From M3007 sp044230315 (lineage in GTDB: Bacteria; Bacteroidota; Bacteroidia; Chitinophagales; Saprospiraceae): a stretch of 64,000 nt of DNA. The notes below the pieces were generated by a model. That model worked only from the letters and a program-made list of their open reading frames with translations. It made no database searches and was not told the DNA's origin. Position 1 is the first letter of the stretch. Each line of letters starts with the position of its first letter. A program made the translations under genes and the position numbers. The stretch spans positions 1-64,000 of the forward strand of contig JBGARJ010000011.1 in NCBI GenBank assembly GCA_044230315.1, written 5' to 3'. This document shows positions 16,504 through 25,450 of the stretch, in pieces.

Positions 16504-18669
16504 ATGATTAAAAATCGACTCCTCCTTGTTGTCCTGCTCTGCACACCGTTGTTCCTGGCCGCCCAGGCCAAAATATCCATGTCCGACGCCATCCTCAAAG
16601 GGCGTTCGACGCTGGCGCCGGCCAACCTGAAACAACTGCAATGGATACCCGGTACCACACAATTCAGCTATGCGGCCAACAACAAACTCGTCCGGGTCAA
16701 CGCTGCCAACCAGGCTACCGATACCCTCGACATCCTGACTGGTATCAACACGGCCCTCCAAAAAGCCGACGCCAAAACGCTCGACGCCCTGCCCGCGCTG
16801 AGCTGGCTCGACGATAAAAGCCTGTGGTTTCACACCGATCGCGAAATCTACACCTGCACCCTCGCCGGTGATCTGAACCGCAAAAACTGGTACCCCGCCG
16901 ACGCCGAAAATGTGGACATCCACGACAAAACCTTCAAGGTAGCCTATACCCGCAACAAAGGCCTGTGGGTCAACATCGGCGGCAAAGACCTCGGCGTGGC
17001 GCAAAGCGAAAAAGACGGTATCGTGTACGGCGAAAGCGTGCACCGCCAGGAGTTTGGCATCACCAAAGGCACCTTTTGGAGCCCTTCGGGACGCTACCTC
17101 GCCTTCTACCGCATGGATGAGAGCATGGTCACCCAATACCCCATCTACGTGCTCGACTCGATGCCTGCCCAGGCGCGCTATATCCGCTACCCCTACGCCG
17201 GCGCCACGAGCCACCAGGTGACGGTGGGCGTATACGACACCCAAACCGGGCAGAAATGGTACCTTGACACCGGCGAACCCGCCGAGCAGTACCTGACCAA
17301 CGTAGCCTGGTCGCCCGACGACCGGTACATCCTCATCGCCGTGCTCAACCGCGGCCAGAACCACATGTGGCTCCGCCAGTACGATGCCGCCACCGGCGCG
17401 TTTGTGAAAACGCTCTTCGAAGAGACCAGCGACAAATGGGTGGAACCCGAGCACCCGGCCGAGTTCGTACCGGGCCGCAACGACCAGTTCGTCTGGCAAA
17501 GCGAAGCCGACGGCTACAACCACCTTTACCTGTACGACCTCAGCGGCAAACGCCTGCGGCAGATCAGCCAGGGCAAAGCGCCGGTGACCAACTTCTACGG
17601 CTTTTCTGCCAACGGCGAGCTGTGTTTTTACCAGATGGCCGACGAAACGGCGCTCAACCGCCAGCTCTACGCCGCCAACCTCAAAACCGGCGCCATCACC
17701 CGCCTGACCGACGCCGAAGGCGTGCACAACGGCCTCCCGAATACCAACGGTGAGTGGGCGCTTGACGTGTTCAGCAGCACGACCACCCCGCGCGATATCT
17801 TTACCGTGCCGGTGAAAAAACCCGCCCAGCGGAAGATCGTGTTCAGCGCCCAGAATCCCGTCGACGGCTACGCGCTCGGGCAGGTGCAGCTGCTCAGCAT
17901 CCCCTCCCCGGGCGGGCCGGCGCTCAATGCGCGCATGGTCCTGCCCGTCAATTTCGACCCGGCGCGGAAATATCCCGTGCTCGTGTACCTCTACAACGGC
18001 CCGCACGTGCAACTGGTGGCCAACACCTGGCTCGGCGCCAGCGAACTGTGGATGCACCGCCTGGCCGAGGAAGGCTGCATCGTGTTCAGCATCGACGGGC
18101 GGGGCTCGGCCAACCGGGGCTACGACTTCGAAAGCGCTATTTTCCGCCACCTCGGCGACGCCGAGATCGAAGACCAGGTGGCCGGCGCCCGCTACCTGCG
18201 CAGCCAGCCGTTTGTCGACACCACCCGCATGGGCGTGTTCGGCTGGAGCTTCGGCGGGTTCATGACCACTTCGCTCATGACCCGCCCCGAGGCCAAAGGG
18301 CTGTTCAAATGCGCCGTAGCGGGCGGCCCGGTCATCGACTGGCGCATGTACGAGATCATGTACACCGAGCGCTACATGGACACGCCGCAGGAAAACCCCG
18401 AAGGCTACGACAAGAGCAGCCTGTTCAACTACATCGACAACCTCGACGGCCGCCTGCTGATGATCCACGGCTCCTCCGACGACGTGGTGCTCTGGCAGCA
18501 TTCGCTGCGCTACATCCGCGAGTGCGTGCGCAAGGGCAAACAGATCGATTATTTCGTGTACCCCGAGCACCAGCATAATGTGATGGGCAAGGACCGGGTG
18601 CATTTGTTTGAAAAGATCGACCAGTTTTTCCAGGAGAACCTGCTGCGGGTGGAAGAAAAAAGACCCTGA
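16504..18669 (+). CDS. Secreted dipeptidyl-peptidase IV-like serine peptidase (family S9), copy 1
   Basis: A 721-residue protein started at the ATG at 16504, where a signal peptide begins (residues 1-20, ending LAAQ). Residues about 60-470 form the eight-bladed propeller of DPP-IV, including the RMDESMVTQYP segment that supplies the acidic pair binding the substrate N terminus. The C-terminal alpha/beta hydrolase domain has nucleophile S582 in GWSFGGF, the Asp in GSSDDVVLW (659/660) and His H691 in YPEHQHNV. The enzyme removes Xaa-Pro or Xaa-Ala dipeptides from oligopeptides in the periplasm. A paralogue lies at 20714-22912 on the opposite strand. Confidence 0.92.
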   Translation: MIKNRLLLVVLLCTPLFLAAQAKISMSDAILKGRSTLAPANLKQLQWIPGTTQFSYAANNKLVRVNAANQATDTLDILTGINTALQKADAKTLDALPALSWLDDKSLWFHTDREIYTCTLAGDLNRKNWYPADAENVDIHDKTFKVAYTRNKGLWVNIGGKDLGVAQSEKDGIVYGESVHRQEFGITKGTFWSPSGRYLAFYRMDESMVTQYPIYVLDSMPAQARYIRYPYAGATSHQVTVGVYDTQTGQKWYLDTGEPAEQYLTNVAWSPDDRYILIAVLNRGQNHMWLRQYDAATGAFVKTLFEETSDKWVEPEHPAEFVPGRNDQFVWQSEADGYNHLYLYDLSGKRLRQISQGKAPVTNFYGFSANGELCFYQMADETALNRQLYAANLKTGAITRLTDAEGVHNGLPNTNGEWALDVFSSTTTPRDIFTVPVKKPAQRKIVFSAQNPVDGYALGQVQLLSIPSPGGPALNARMVLPVNFDPARKYPVLVYLYNGPHVQLVANTWLGASELWMHRLAEEGCIVFSIDGRGSANRGYDFESAIFRHLGDAEIEDQVAGARYLRSQPFVDTTRMGVFGWSFGGFMTTSLMTRPEAKGLFKCAVAGGPVIDWRMYEIMYTERYMDTPQENPEGYDKSSLFNYIDNLDGRLLMIHGSSDDVVLWQHSLRYIRECVRKGKQIDYFVYPEHQHNVMGKDRVHLFEKIDQFFQENLLRVEEKRP

Positions 18670-18872
18670 AAAACCGGCTGGATCTGCAACGCAAGCGGCA
18701 CGATCCTTGTTTATGCCTATGCTCCGGGTCATAGCGGCATTTGACCACAAAAGCCGCCGCGGCCCGGGGCATTTCAATTTCTCCCAATTGCCTATTCGTT
18801 ATACCGACCTTTTTGCTGATGTTTGTGCCCACCGCGGACGCTGGTTCCGTTTCCGATTCCTTGCAGCGAACC

Positions 18873-19934
18873 ATGCTTACCCTCGAACTTTTTACGCAAT
18901 CCGACGATACGCGACCCGTCTTTGTGACCGGCAATTTTAACGGCTGGACCACCAAAGACGACCGTTTCCGCATGCGCAAAATCGCCGACGGGCATTACCA
19001 GTACACGTTTAGCGAGCCGCTGCCGCTCACCGAGCCGCTCGAATACAAATACGTGAAAGGCGGCTGGGAGAGCGAAGAACTGGGCGCCGACGGGCACCCG
19101 CCCACCAACCGCCGCATGGAAGTGCCCCGCGGCAAAGTGACCGACACCGTGCCGAAATGGAAAAAACACGCCGACTGGTACGATCCTGCTTTCTACCCCG
19201 ATATTCAGGTCATCTCCCGGCGCTTCAACCTGCCGCAACTGCGCCGCAAACGCCGTATTTCGGTGCTGCTGCCCTGGAACTACCACCAAAGCGACCGCCG
19301 CTACCCGGTGCTCTACCTGCAGGACGGCCAGAACCTCTTTGAAAACGACGCCCCTTTCGGCACCTGGGGCGTAGACAAACAACTCGCCGCCCTGGCCCAA
19401 CGCGGCAAGGGCGACTTTATCGTGGTGGCCATCGACCACGGTGGCAAGGAACGCATCAAAGAGTTTTCGCCCTACGACACCCAGAAATGGGGCGAGGGCC
19501 TGGGGCGCGAATACGCCAGTTTTCTCACCCATACGCTCAAACCACACATCGACCAGAACTTTCGCACGGCGCCCGGCCGTGAGCACACCGGGATCGGCGG
19601 CAGCAGCATGGGCGGGCTGATCAGCATTTACGCCGGCATCATGTTCCCGGAGGTTTATTCCCGGTTCATGATCTTTTCGCCATCGCTTTGGGTGTCGCCA
19701 AAGATCTACCACGAAGGGTTTCGTTTCGATGCCTTCCCGTCCACTAAAATGTACCTCTATGCGGGCGGCAAGGAAGGCGCGGCCATGCTGGCCAACGCCC
19801 GGCGGTTCAAAGAAGTGATCGAGAAAAGCAGCCACCGGCACGTGCAATTCCACCTGGCCATCGACCCCGAAGGCCGGCACAACGAAGCCCGCTGGGGCCA
19901 GGAGTTTCCCAAAGCGGCCGGGTGGCTGTTTTGA
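18873..19934 (+). CDS. Esterase D/enterochelin-esterase-like hydrolase with N-terminal CBM48-like domain
   Basis: A 353-residue protein from the ATG at 18873. Residues 1-80 resemble an early-set CBM48-like beta domain (VFVTGNFNGW, then YKYVKGGWESEE), as in esterases of the Fes/IroE type. The remainder is a family-D esterase: YLQDGQNLF, nucleophile S245 in GGSSMGG, and a late His in DPEGRHNEARW. The frame stays open to a TTG at 18741, and that extension contains a hydrophobic stretch (CLFVIPTFLLMFVPTADAG) that could be a signal peptide; I prefer the ATG because the fold starts there, but a secreted form is possible. Substrates in the family are siderophore, acyl or carbohydrate esters. Confidence 0.82.
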   Translation: MLTLELFTQSDDTRPVFVTGNFNGWTTKDDRFRMRKIADGHYQYTFSEPLPLTEPLEYKYVKGGWESEELGADGHPPTNRRMEVPRGKVTDTVPKWKKHADWYDPAFYPDIQVISRRFNLPQLRRKRRISVLLPWNYHQSDRRYPVLYLQDGQNLFENDAPFGTWGVDKQLAALAQRGKGDFIVVAIDHGGKERIKEFSPYDTQKWGEGLGREYASFLTHTLKPHIDQNFRTAPGREHTGIGGSSMGGLISIYAGIMFPEVYSRFMIFSPSLWVSPKIYHEGFRFDAFPSTKMYLYAGGKEGAAMLANARRFKEVIEKSSHRHVQFHLAIDPEGRHNEARWGQEFPKAAGWLF

Positions 19935-19943
19935 GGGAGTGTT

Positions 19944-20627
19944 CTATTCGTACCGGATAAACGCGTACTGAAACCCGAAGGTCATCCGCACCGTGCCGAT
20001 GTATTTGGGCGCGTCGGTGTAGATTTCGGGGTTTTCGCTGAGCACGTAACTGGGCCGCGCCACGATACGGAAATAGTCGTTGGAGTGCAATTTGAACCCG
20101 ATGCCGAGTTCGTAACTCTTGGTCGTTGTCTTGAACAACAGATCGCGCCGCACCGATTCGAGCGGGCGGTCGCGCACTTCGGCGTTGTGAAAAACGAGTT
20201 GTTCCTTCGGGCGGTCGTCGAAGAAATCGAACGTCATGCCCAAATGGACGTACACACAATGGCAGCGGTGAAAGCGGTAGTCGATCTTGATGGGCACCGT
20301 CCAGTACGCAGGCCGGAAGGCGTGTATGTCGGCCAGGTAATACAGCACCGGCTGTTCATTTTCGAGGCGCTCGGTGGTCTGGCCGGTGAAGGTGTAGTAT
20401 TCGTATTTGTTGTAAAATTCGCGGCCCAGACCCACGCCGAAGGAGAAGCGGCCGAGCGGGGCTTCCACCTGTATGCCGGGGATGAGTTTGGGCTTGATAC
20501 CGGCGGTGTATTGCGCCACATCGAAGCCTACTTCGAGGCCGGCGACGAGTTTTCCGAAGGCTTGTTGGGCGGCGCCTGTTTGGGCGAAGCAGAGGCTGAC
20601 GGCAAAGGCAAGGAGGTATCTGATCAT
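19944..20627 (-). CDS. Small outer-membrane beta-barrel protein of unknown function
   Basis: A 227-residue protein started at the ATG at 20627, where a signal peptide begins (MIRYLLAFAVSLCFAQ, cut near TGAAQQ). The frame is open another 199 codons upstream, but those only shadow the peptidase gene. The mature chain alternates in the way expected for an 8-10-stranded barrel (GVGLGREFYNKYEYYTF, PIKIDYRFHRCHCVYVHLGMTF) and ends in TFGFQYAFIRYE. The gene lies 10 bp tail-to-tail from the esterase and 86 bp downstream of the second DPP-IV gene on the same strand, so it may share that transcript. Confidence 0.7.
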   Translation of the reverse strand: MIRYLLAFAVSLCFAQTGAAQQAFGKLVAGLEVGFDVAQYTAGIKPKLIPGIQVEAPLGRFSFGVGLGREFYNKYEYYTFTGQTTERLENEQPVLYYLADIHAFRPAYWTVPIKIDYRFHRCHCVYVHLGMTFDFFDDRPKEQLVFHNAEVRDRPLESVRRDLLFKTTTKSYELGIGFKLHSNDYFRIVARPSYVLSENPEIYTDAPKYIGTVRMTFGFQYAFIRYE

Positions 20628-20713
20628 AACCGGCGATGGTTGGTGCGTGCGAAAGATAGGATTTTTCCGGCGAACGCTGCCCGCCGTTCGAAAGGCCCGG
20701 TGCAGGGCGCTGT

Positions 20714-22912
20714 TTACAATTTCTCCAAAACGAAATTCGTCAGTTTGGTAAACAAGTGCCGCGAGGCGTTCTCGCCGTAGATGCCGTGGTTGCGGTTGGG
20801 GTAGTAGCAGGTTTCGAATTGTTTGTTGGCTTTGATGAGGGCGTTCACCATTTCCACGGTTTGCTGCCAGTGCACGTTGTCGTCGGCAATACCGTGGCAG
20901 ATGAGGTAGTTGCCGCCACGGAGCCGACCGGCGAAGTTGATCGGCGAATTTTCCTCGTAGCCGGCCGAATTGTCCTGCATGGTGTGCATGAAGCGCTCGG
21001 TATAGGCCGAGTCGTACCATTTCCAGTTGGTGACCGGGGCGACGGCCATAGCCATTTTGAACACGTCGGCGCCTTTGAGGATGCACGACGAACTGAGGTA
21101 GCCGCCGAAGCTCCAGCCCCAGATGCCGATGCGGTTGGGGTCGACGTAGGGCAGGGCGCCGAATTGCCGGGCCGCGGCGATCTGGTCTTCGGTTTCCAGT
21201 TTGCCGAGTTGAAGTTGCGTGCATTTTTTGAAGGCCCGCCCCCGCGCGCCGGTGCCGCGGTTGTCGACACTAACGATGATATAATCTTTTTGCGCCAACA
21301 GCTGGTGCCAGGCCCCGGTGTAGCCGTCGTATTGATTTTCAACGGTTTGCGAACCGGGTCCTCCGTACACGTCGAACAGCACCGGATATTTTTTGGTCGA
21401 GTCGAAGTTCAGCGGTTTGAGCATCCAGGCGTTCAGGTCGGTGCTGTCGGCCGCTTTGACGGTCAGGAATTCGACGGGTGCGAAGCCGTACTCGCGGCGG
21501 GCGCGTTCCACGCGGTCGTTGCGCACGAGCGCGCGCAGCAGGTCGCCGGCGCGGGTGCGCAATTCCGCTCCGGGCGGCGTGTTGACCGTCGAATGCTGGT
21601 AGATGTAATATTCGAAGGTGGGGCAAAACATCGCTTCATGGGTGCCCGGGCCGGGCGTGAGCAGGCGCGGTTCGGAGCCGTCGAGCGAGCCTTCCCACAC
21701 CTGGCGGTCCATGGGCGTGGGCGTGGCGGTTTGGTAGTAAAATTTGCCGCTCACGGTATCGACGCCGTAAAATCGCGTCACGTCGAAGTCGCCCCGCGTG
21801 AGTTGCACGGGCGCCACGGCTGCGGCGGGGTTGCGCGGCAGGCGGTAGAGGTGGGTGTGGCCGTCGCGTTCGCTCATCCACAGGAATTCCTGGTTGTCGG
21901 GCAGGAAGCGCAGGTTGTCGCAGATGTCGAGGTCCACGTAGGCGGGGTCCATTTCGTCGAGCAGCATGCCCGATTCGTTGCGCGCGGGGTCGTACAGCAC
22001 GAGCGAGAGGTTGTCCTGCAGGCGGTTGAGTACGTAAATGCACAGCAGGTTGTCGGGCGTCCAGTAGAGGCGGGGCAGGTAGAGGTCCCGGTCCTCGGTA
22101 CCGGGCAGTGCCTGCGTGGCGACACCGCTGGCGAGGTCGTACACCTGCACGCTGACGCGCGAGATGGGCGCCCCCACTTTCGGGTATTTGAAGGCTGTGT
22201 AGCGCGGGTACAGGCCACCCTGGTACCAGGTGAGGGGGTATTGCGGCACGGCGCGTTCGTCGAAACGGATAAAGGCCAGTTTCGTGCCGTCGGGGCTCCA
22301 CTCGGTGGCCACCATGCCGTCGGCCTCCACCGGGCTGAATTCTTCCTCATACACCCAGTCGGGCAGGCCGTTGATGATCTCGTTCTTTTTGCCGTCGGCC
22401 GTCACCTGGACGGTCTTCGGCGCAGCAGCGGATACGTCTTTGTAATACAGGTTGTTGCCGGCTACGAAGGCCACTTTCGTATCGTCGGGTGAAAAGGCTG
22501 CGAACTGTACCTTGCCGTCGTTGTACAGGCGTTCCAATTTCCGGGTTTCGAGGTCGAACACCCAATAATCGGCGAGCACCGAGTGGCGGTACACCTGCTC
22601 TGTATTGACGCGGAGCAGCACCTTGGACAGGTCGTCGCTGAAGGTATATTCATCCCAGTCGCCCAATGCGCTCAGGTCGGACTTTTCCACCAGTATGCGC
22701 GACTGCAGGCCGGTAGCCAGGTCGTACTCGACGATACTGCCTTCTTCGGCTTCGGTGTAGTGGTGGCCGTCGGGGGTGTAGCGAAAGTTGTCGGCGGATT
22801 GCGGGTAGAATTTAAAAAAGGTAAAACAATCCTCGATCGTGATGCTCTTCTGGGCGAAACCGGTTTCCCGGCTCAGCAGGAGGATCAGCAATAGACACAG
22901 GCAGTTGCGCAT
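20714..22912 (-). CDS. Secreted dipeptidyl-peptidase IV-like serine peptidase (family S9), copy 2
   Basis: A 732-residue paralogue of the enzyme at 16504, reading the other way. The ATG at 22912 starts a signal peptide (MRNCLCLLLILLLSRETGFAQ). The propeller contains VYEEEFSPVEADG and RFDERAVPQYP, the Glu pair and Arg region that binds the peptide N terminus. The catalytic domain has S601 in GWSFGGY, Asp in GIADDNVHW and His in YPNRNHGIYG; these are closer to the canonical DPP-IV motifs than those of copy 1. Predicted to be periplasmic, releasing dipeptides after Pro/Ala. The upstream region (22913-23184) is shared with the divergent thioredoxin/MsrA-like gene. Confidence 0.92.
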   Translation of the reverse strand: MRNCLCLLLILLLSRETGFAQKSITIEDCFTFFKFYPQSADNFRYTPDGHHYTEAEEGSIVEYDLATGLQSRILVEKSDLSALGDWDEYTFSDDLSKVLLRVNTEQVYRHSVLADYWVFDLETRKLERLYNDGKVQFAAFSPDDTKVAFVAGNNLYYKDVSAAAPKTVQVTADGKKNEIINGLPDWVYEEEFSPVEADGMVATEWSPDGTKLAFIRFDERAVPQYPLTWYQGGLYPRYTAFKYPKVGAPISRVSVQVYDLASGVATQALPGTEDRDLYLPRLYWTPDNLLCIYVLNRLQDNLSLVLYDPARNESGMLLDEMDPAYVDLDICDNLRFLPDNQEFLWMSERDGHTHLYRLPRNPAAAVAPVQLTRGDFDVTRFYGVDTVSGKFYYQTATPTPMDRQVWEGSLDGSEPRLLTPGPGTHEAMFCPTFEYYIYQHSTVNTPPGAELRTRAGDLLRALVRNDRVERARREYGFAPVEFLTVKAADSTDLNAWMLKPLNFDSTKKYPVLFDVYGGPGSQTVENQYDGYTGAWHQLLAQKDYIIVSVDNRGTGARGRAFKKCTQLQLGKLETEDQIAAARQFGALPYVDPNRIGIWGWSFGGYLSSSCILKGADVFKMAMAVAPVTNWKWYDSAYTERFMHTMQDNSAGYEENSPINFAGRLRGGNYLICHGIADDNVHWQQTVEMVNALIKANKQFETCYYPNRNHGIYGENASRHLFTKLTNFVLEKL

Positions 22913-23184
22913 CGGGCGGGTGGTTTGGTCGTGCGCAGTAAAGATTGGCCGACCCGTGGATTTTCTGGTAAGAATTTGATGAAAAATGCGGCGGAAGGCC
23001 CTGAAAAACCGCAGCAGCCCGGTCAATGCGCTGAATGTTGTGGTCTGTTAATTCTTCTTGTCTGCCCCCTATGCCCGCGCTCAAAGGTATCGGCACCGAC
23101 ATTCCCGCCAACTTTCCCCCGCATTCCTGGAATAAAACCGCGGGAAGGGCCAAATTTGTCCGCTGGAAAAGAAAAATACGGACT

Positions 23185-24264
23185 ATGGTTGTAAGACTGT
23201 TCACCCTGTTGCTCGCCGGCTCCGTCCTGGCCGGCGGCGCCTACCGCCTGAGCCATCGAGCCCAACCCGCAATTGTGCACGCAAACCTCATGCTTCAGCC
23301 TTCACCCGGCGGCCCGGGGTCGACTTCAGATTTCGAAATTCGAACTCCAAACTCAAAAGACGGGAACCCCGTCGAACTCGGCGCCGTCAACTGGCTGCGC
23401 GACTTCGACGCGGGCCGCGCTGAAGCGCAGAAAAGCGGCAAGCCGCTGTTGATCCTGTTTCAGGAGGTGCCTGGCTGCTCCAACTGTACCCGCTATGGCT
23501 CGGTGACGCTCTCGCATCCGCTGATCGTGGAAGCCATCGAATCCTGCTTCGTGCCGGTATGCATCTACAACAACAAAGGTGGAAAAGACGGCGAAACGCT
23601 GCAGGCCTTTCGCGAATCTGCCTGGAACAACCCCGTGGTGCGCATCGTGCGCGCCGGCGACCGCAGCGACCTGGTGCCCAGGATGAGCGATTTCCGCTCT
23701 TCGGCGGCGTTGGCGAGCGGCATGATCAAGGCGCTGGAGAAAACCGGCGCCGCTGCGCCCACCTACCTGCAACTGGTGGAAGAAGAACTCCTGGCGCGCG
23801 AAACGGCGATCGAAACGGCTACCTTTTCGATGTATTGTTTTTGGGCGGGTGAAGGCGCGTTCGGGTCGATCCCCGGCGTGGTGGAAACCGCCCCCGGCTA
23901 CCAGGACGGCCGCGAAGTGGTGCGCGTGACCTACAACCCTGCCGTAGTGCAAAAAAACGAACTCGAAAGCCTGACCCAACCCAAGGGCATCAGCGCCTGC
24001 GCGCACAACGACGGATTCCGCACCGACCGCGAGCCGAAGTATTACCTCGCCCAGACGCCCTGGAAATACGTCCCGATGACCAGCCTGCAGGCCTGCCGGG
24101 CCAACAGCCTGGTGGGGCAGGGCATGGCACCGGAGCCCGTGCTCTCGCCCCGGCAAATCGACCTGGGCCGCTACGCGCAGGCACACCCGGAGAAAAAGTG
24201 GCAGAACGCCATCGGCGCGGCCGATCTGACAAAAGCCTGGGAAGCGGCGCAGCGAAACCGGTAA
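23185..24264 (+). CDS. Membrane-anchored or secreted thioredoxin-fold protein fused to a degenerate MsrA-like domain
   Basis: A 359-residue protein from the ATG at 23185, with an N-terminal signal/anchor (MVVRLFTLLLAGSVLAGGAY). Residues about 65-190 are a Thioredoxin_7-like domain with EVPGCSNC, active-site pair C98/C101. Residues about 208-262 resemble the core of peptide methionine sulfoxide reductase A: YCFWAGEGAFGSIPGV aligns with GCFW-x-E-x-x-F, keeping C218, then VETAPGYQDG and VRVTYNPAVV. The middle of MsrA is missing. A Cys-bearing tail follows (PKGISACAH; YVPMTSLQACRANS). A periplasmic thiol or sulfoxide repair role is inferred, not shown. Residues 49-58 seem to be encoded by a dispersed repeat. 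Confidence 0.72.
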   Translation: MVVRLFTLLLAGSVLAGGAYRLSHRAQPAIVHANLMLQPSPGGPGSTSDFEIRTPNSKDGNPVELGAVNWLRDFDAGRAEAQKSGKPLLILFQEVPGCSNCTRYGSVTLSHPLIVEAIESCFVPVCIYNNKGGKDGETLQAFRESAWNNPVVRIVRAGDRSDLVPRMSDFRSSAALASGMIKALEKTGAAAPTYLQLVEEELLARETAIETATFSMYCFWAGEGAFGSIPGVVETAPGYQDGREVVRVTYNPAVVQKNELESLTQPKGISACAHNDGFRTDREPKYYLAQTPWKYVPMTSLQACRANSLVGQGMAPEPVLSPRQIDLGRYAQAHPEKKWQNAIGAADLTKAWEAAQRNR

Positions 24265-24294
24265 ATTCGCTACTTTCGCGCCAAACCACCCGTT

Positions 24295-25119
24295 ATGGCC
24301 GCCTGGCATTCGATCGTGTTTTGGGTTGGCGCGGGCTATGCCGCGCTTTGTGTGCTGTTCTACTTTGGGCAGGACCTCTTTTTTTTCCGTCCCGAGCGCC
24401 TGCCCAACTGGTTCACGTACCGCTACCCGTTCCCCTTCACGGAGATCGATTTCGACATGGAAGACGGCGGCCGGGTAAATGCCCTGCATTTCCGGGTACC
24501 CAACAGCAAGGGCGTAGTGTTTTACATCAAAGGCAATTCACGCAGCATCAAAGGCTGGGGCAAGTTTGCCAAGGATTTTGTAGGCAAAGGTTACGACTTT
24601 TTTATTCTCGATTTCCGGGGCTTCGGTAAAAGCCGCGGCCGACGTACCGAAAACATCCTGTATGCCGACCTCCAACAGGTATACAAATGGCTCGCCGTCG
24701 AATACGGCGAAGACCGCATCGTGCTGTACGGCCGTTCGCTGGGCAGCGGCCTGGCCGCGCGCATCGCTTCCTGGAACAACCCCCACCTGCTGATCCTCGA
24801 TTGCCCGTATTATTCGTTTTTGTACCAGATCCGGCGTTACGGCTTCATCCTGCCCGTCCGCTGGCTGTTGCGCTACCATATCCGTACCGACCAGTTTATC
24901 AAAAAAGTGCACTGCCCGGTGTACATCCTGCACGGTCGGAAAGACCGCCTGATCCCGTACCGCCAAAGCGAAATGCTGCAAGCGCTGGCACCCGGCAATA
25001 TCCACCTGTTCGCCATCGAAGGCGCCGGCCACAACAACCTGCCCGATTTCCCGGAATACCACGACCTGCTGTACGACATCCTGCACGAAGCGGTGGAGGT
25101 GCAACAATTACGCGCCTGA
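24295..25119 (+). CDS. Alpha/beta hydrolase of the BEM46/ABHD13-like group
   Basis: A 274-residue protein with one N-terminal membrane helix (residues about 5-24) followed by FGQDLFFFRPERLP, the usual linker in this group. The hydrolase fold shows a GVVFYIKGNSRSIKGW oxyanion segment, FFILDFRGFGKSRG, nucleophile S148 in YGRSLGSG, Asp in LHGRKDRLIPY and His in EGAGHNNL. It is probably an inner-membrane-tethered esterase or thioesterase facing the cytoplasm. A TACTTTCG sequence at 24271-24278 could be a degenerate -7 element. The downstream DUF2905 gene begins 3 bp after its stop, so the two form an operon. Confidence 0.85.
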   Translation: MAAWHSIVFWVGAGYAALCVLFYFGQDLFFFRPERLPNWFTYRYPFPFTEIDFDMEDGGRVNALHFRVPNSKGVVFYIKGNSRSIKGWGKFAKDFVGKGYDFFILDFRGFGKSRGRRTENILYADLQQVYKWLAVEYGEDRIVLYGRSLGSGLAARIASWNNPHLLILDCPYYSFLYQIRRYGFILPVRWLLRYHIRTDQFIKKVHCPVYILHGRKDRLIPYRQSEMLQALAPGNIHLFAIEGAGHNNLPDFPEYHDLLYDILHEAVEVQQLRA

Positions 25120-25122
25120 ACT

Positions 25123-25359
25123 ATGGCCGAGGATTTTACCAAATTGCCCAAACTGCTGATCGGCGCCGGCGCCGTGCTCATCCTGCTCGGCCTGCTGGCC
25201 TGGGCGCTGCACGGCCGTCTGGGCTGGCTGGGCCGCCTGCCCGGCGATATCCGGATCGAACGCGACAACTTCCGGTTTTACGCACCCATCACCACCATGC
25301 TGCTCCTCAGCCTGGCACTCAGCCTGCTGCTGCGGCTTTTTCGCTGGCTGTGGCCGTGA
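25123..25359 (+). CDS. DUF2905 family small membrane protein
   Basis: A 78-residue protein with two hydrophobic helices (about 10-28 and 52-73). It carries the DUF2905 signature between them: RLGWLGRLPGDIRIERDNFRFYAPI, where G-x-L-P-G-D-I and the FYFP-like motif are diagnostic. The function of the family is unknown. It starts 3 bp after the stop of the alpha/beta hydrolase gene, which indicates co-transcription. Confidence 0.88.
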   Translation: MAEDFTKLPKLLIGAGAVLILLGLLAWALHGRLGWLGRLPGDIRIERDNFRFYAPITTMLLLSLALSLLLRLFRWLWP

Positions 25360-25450
25360 ACATGCAACGTTTGACCGGGCTGCGCATTAGTAAGGGCGGC
25401 AAAGTGCGCGCCGCGTGCCACCCGATTTGCCGGAACCATCTTTTTTGCCC

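Noticed and set aside
16501..18777. 758-codon reverse frame overlapping the S9 peptidase gene
   Set aside because: The translation is Ala/Gly/His/Val-rich with no motif, and the forward strand encodes a complete DPP-IV enzyme.
20756..22492. 578-codon forward frame inside the second DPP-IV gene
   Set aside because: Low-complexity Val/Gly/His composition typical of the antisense of GC-rich genes; the reverse gene is a complete peptidase.
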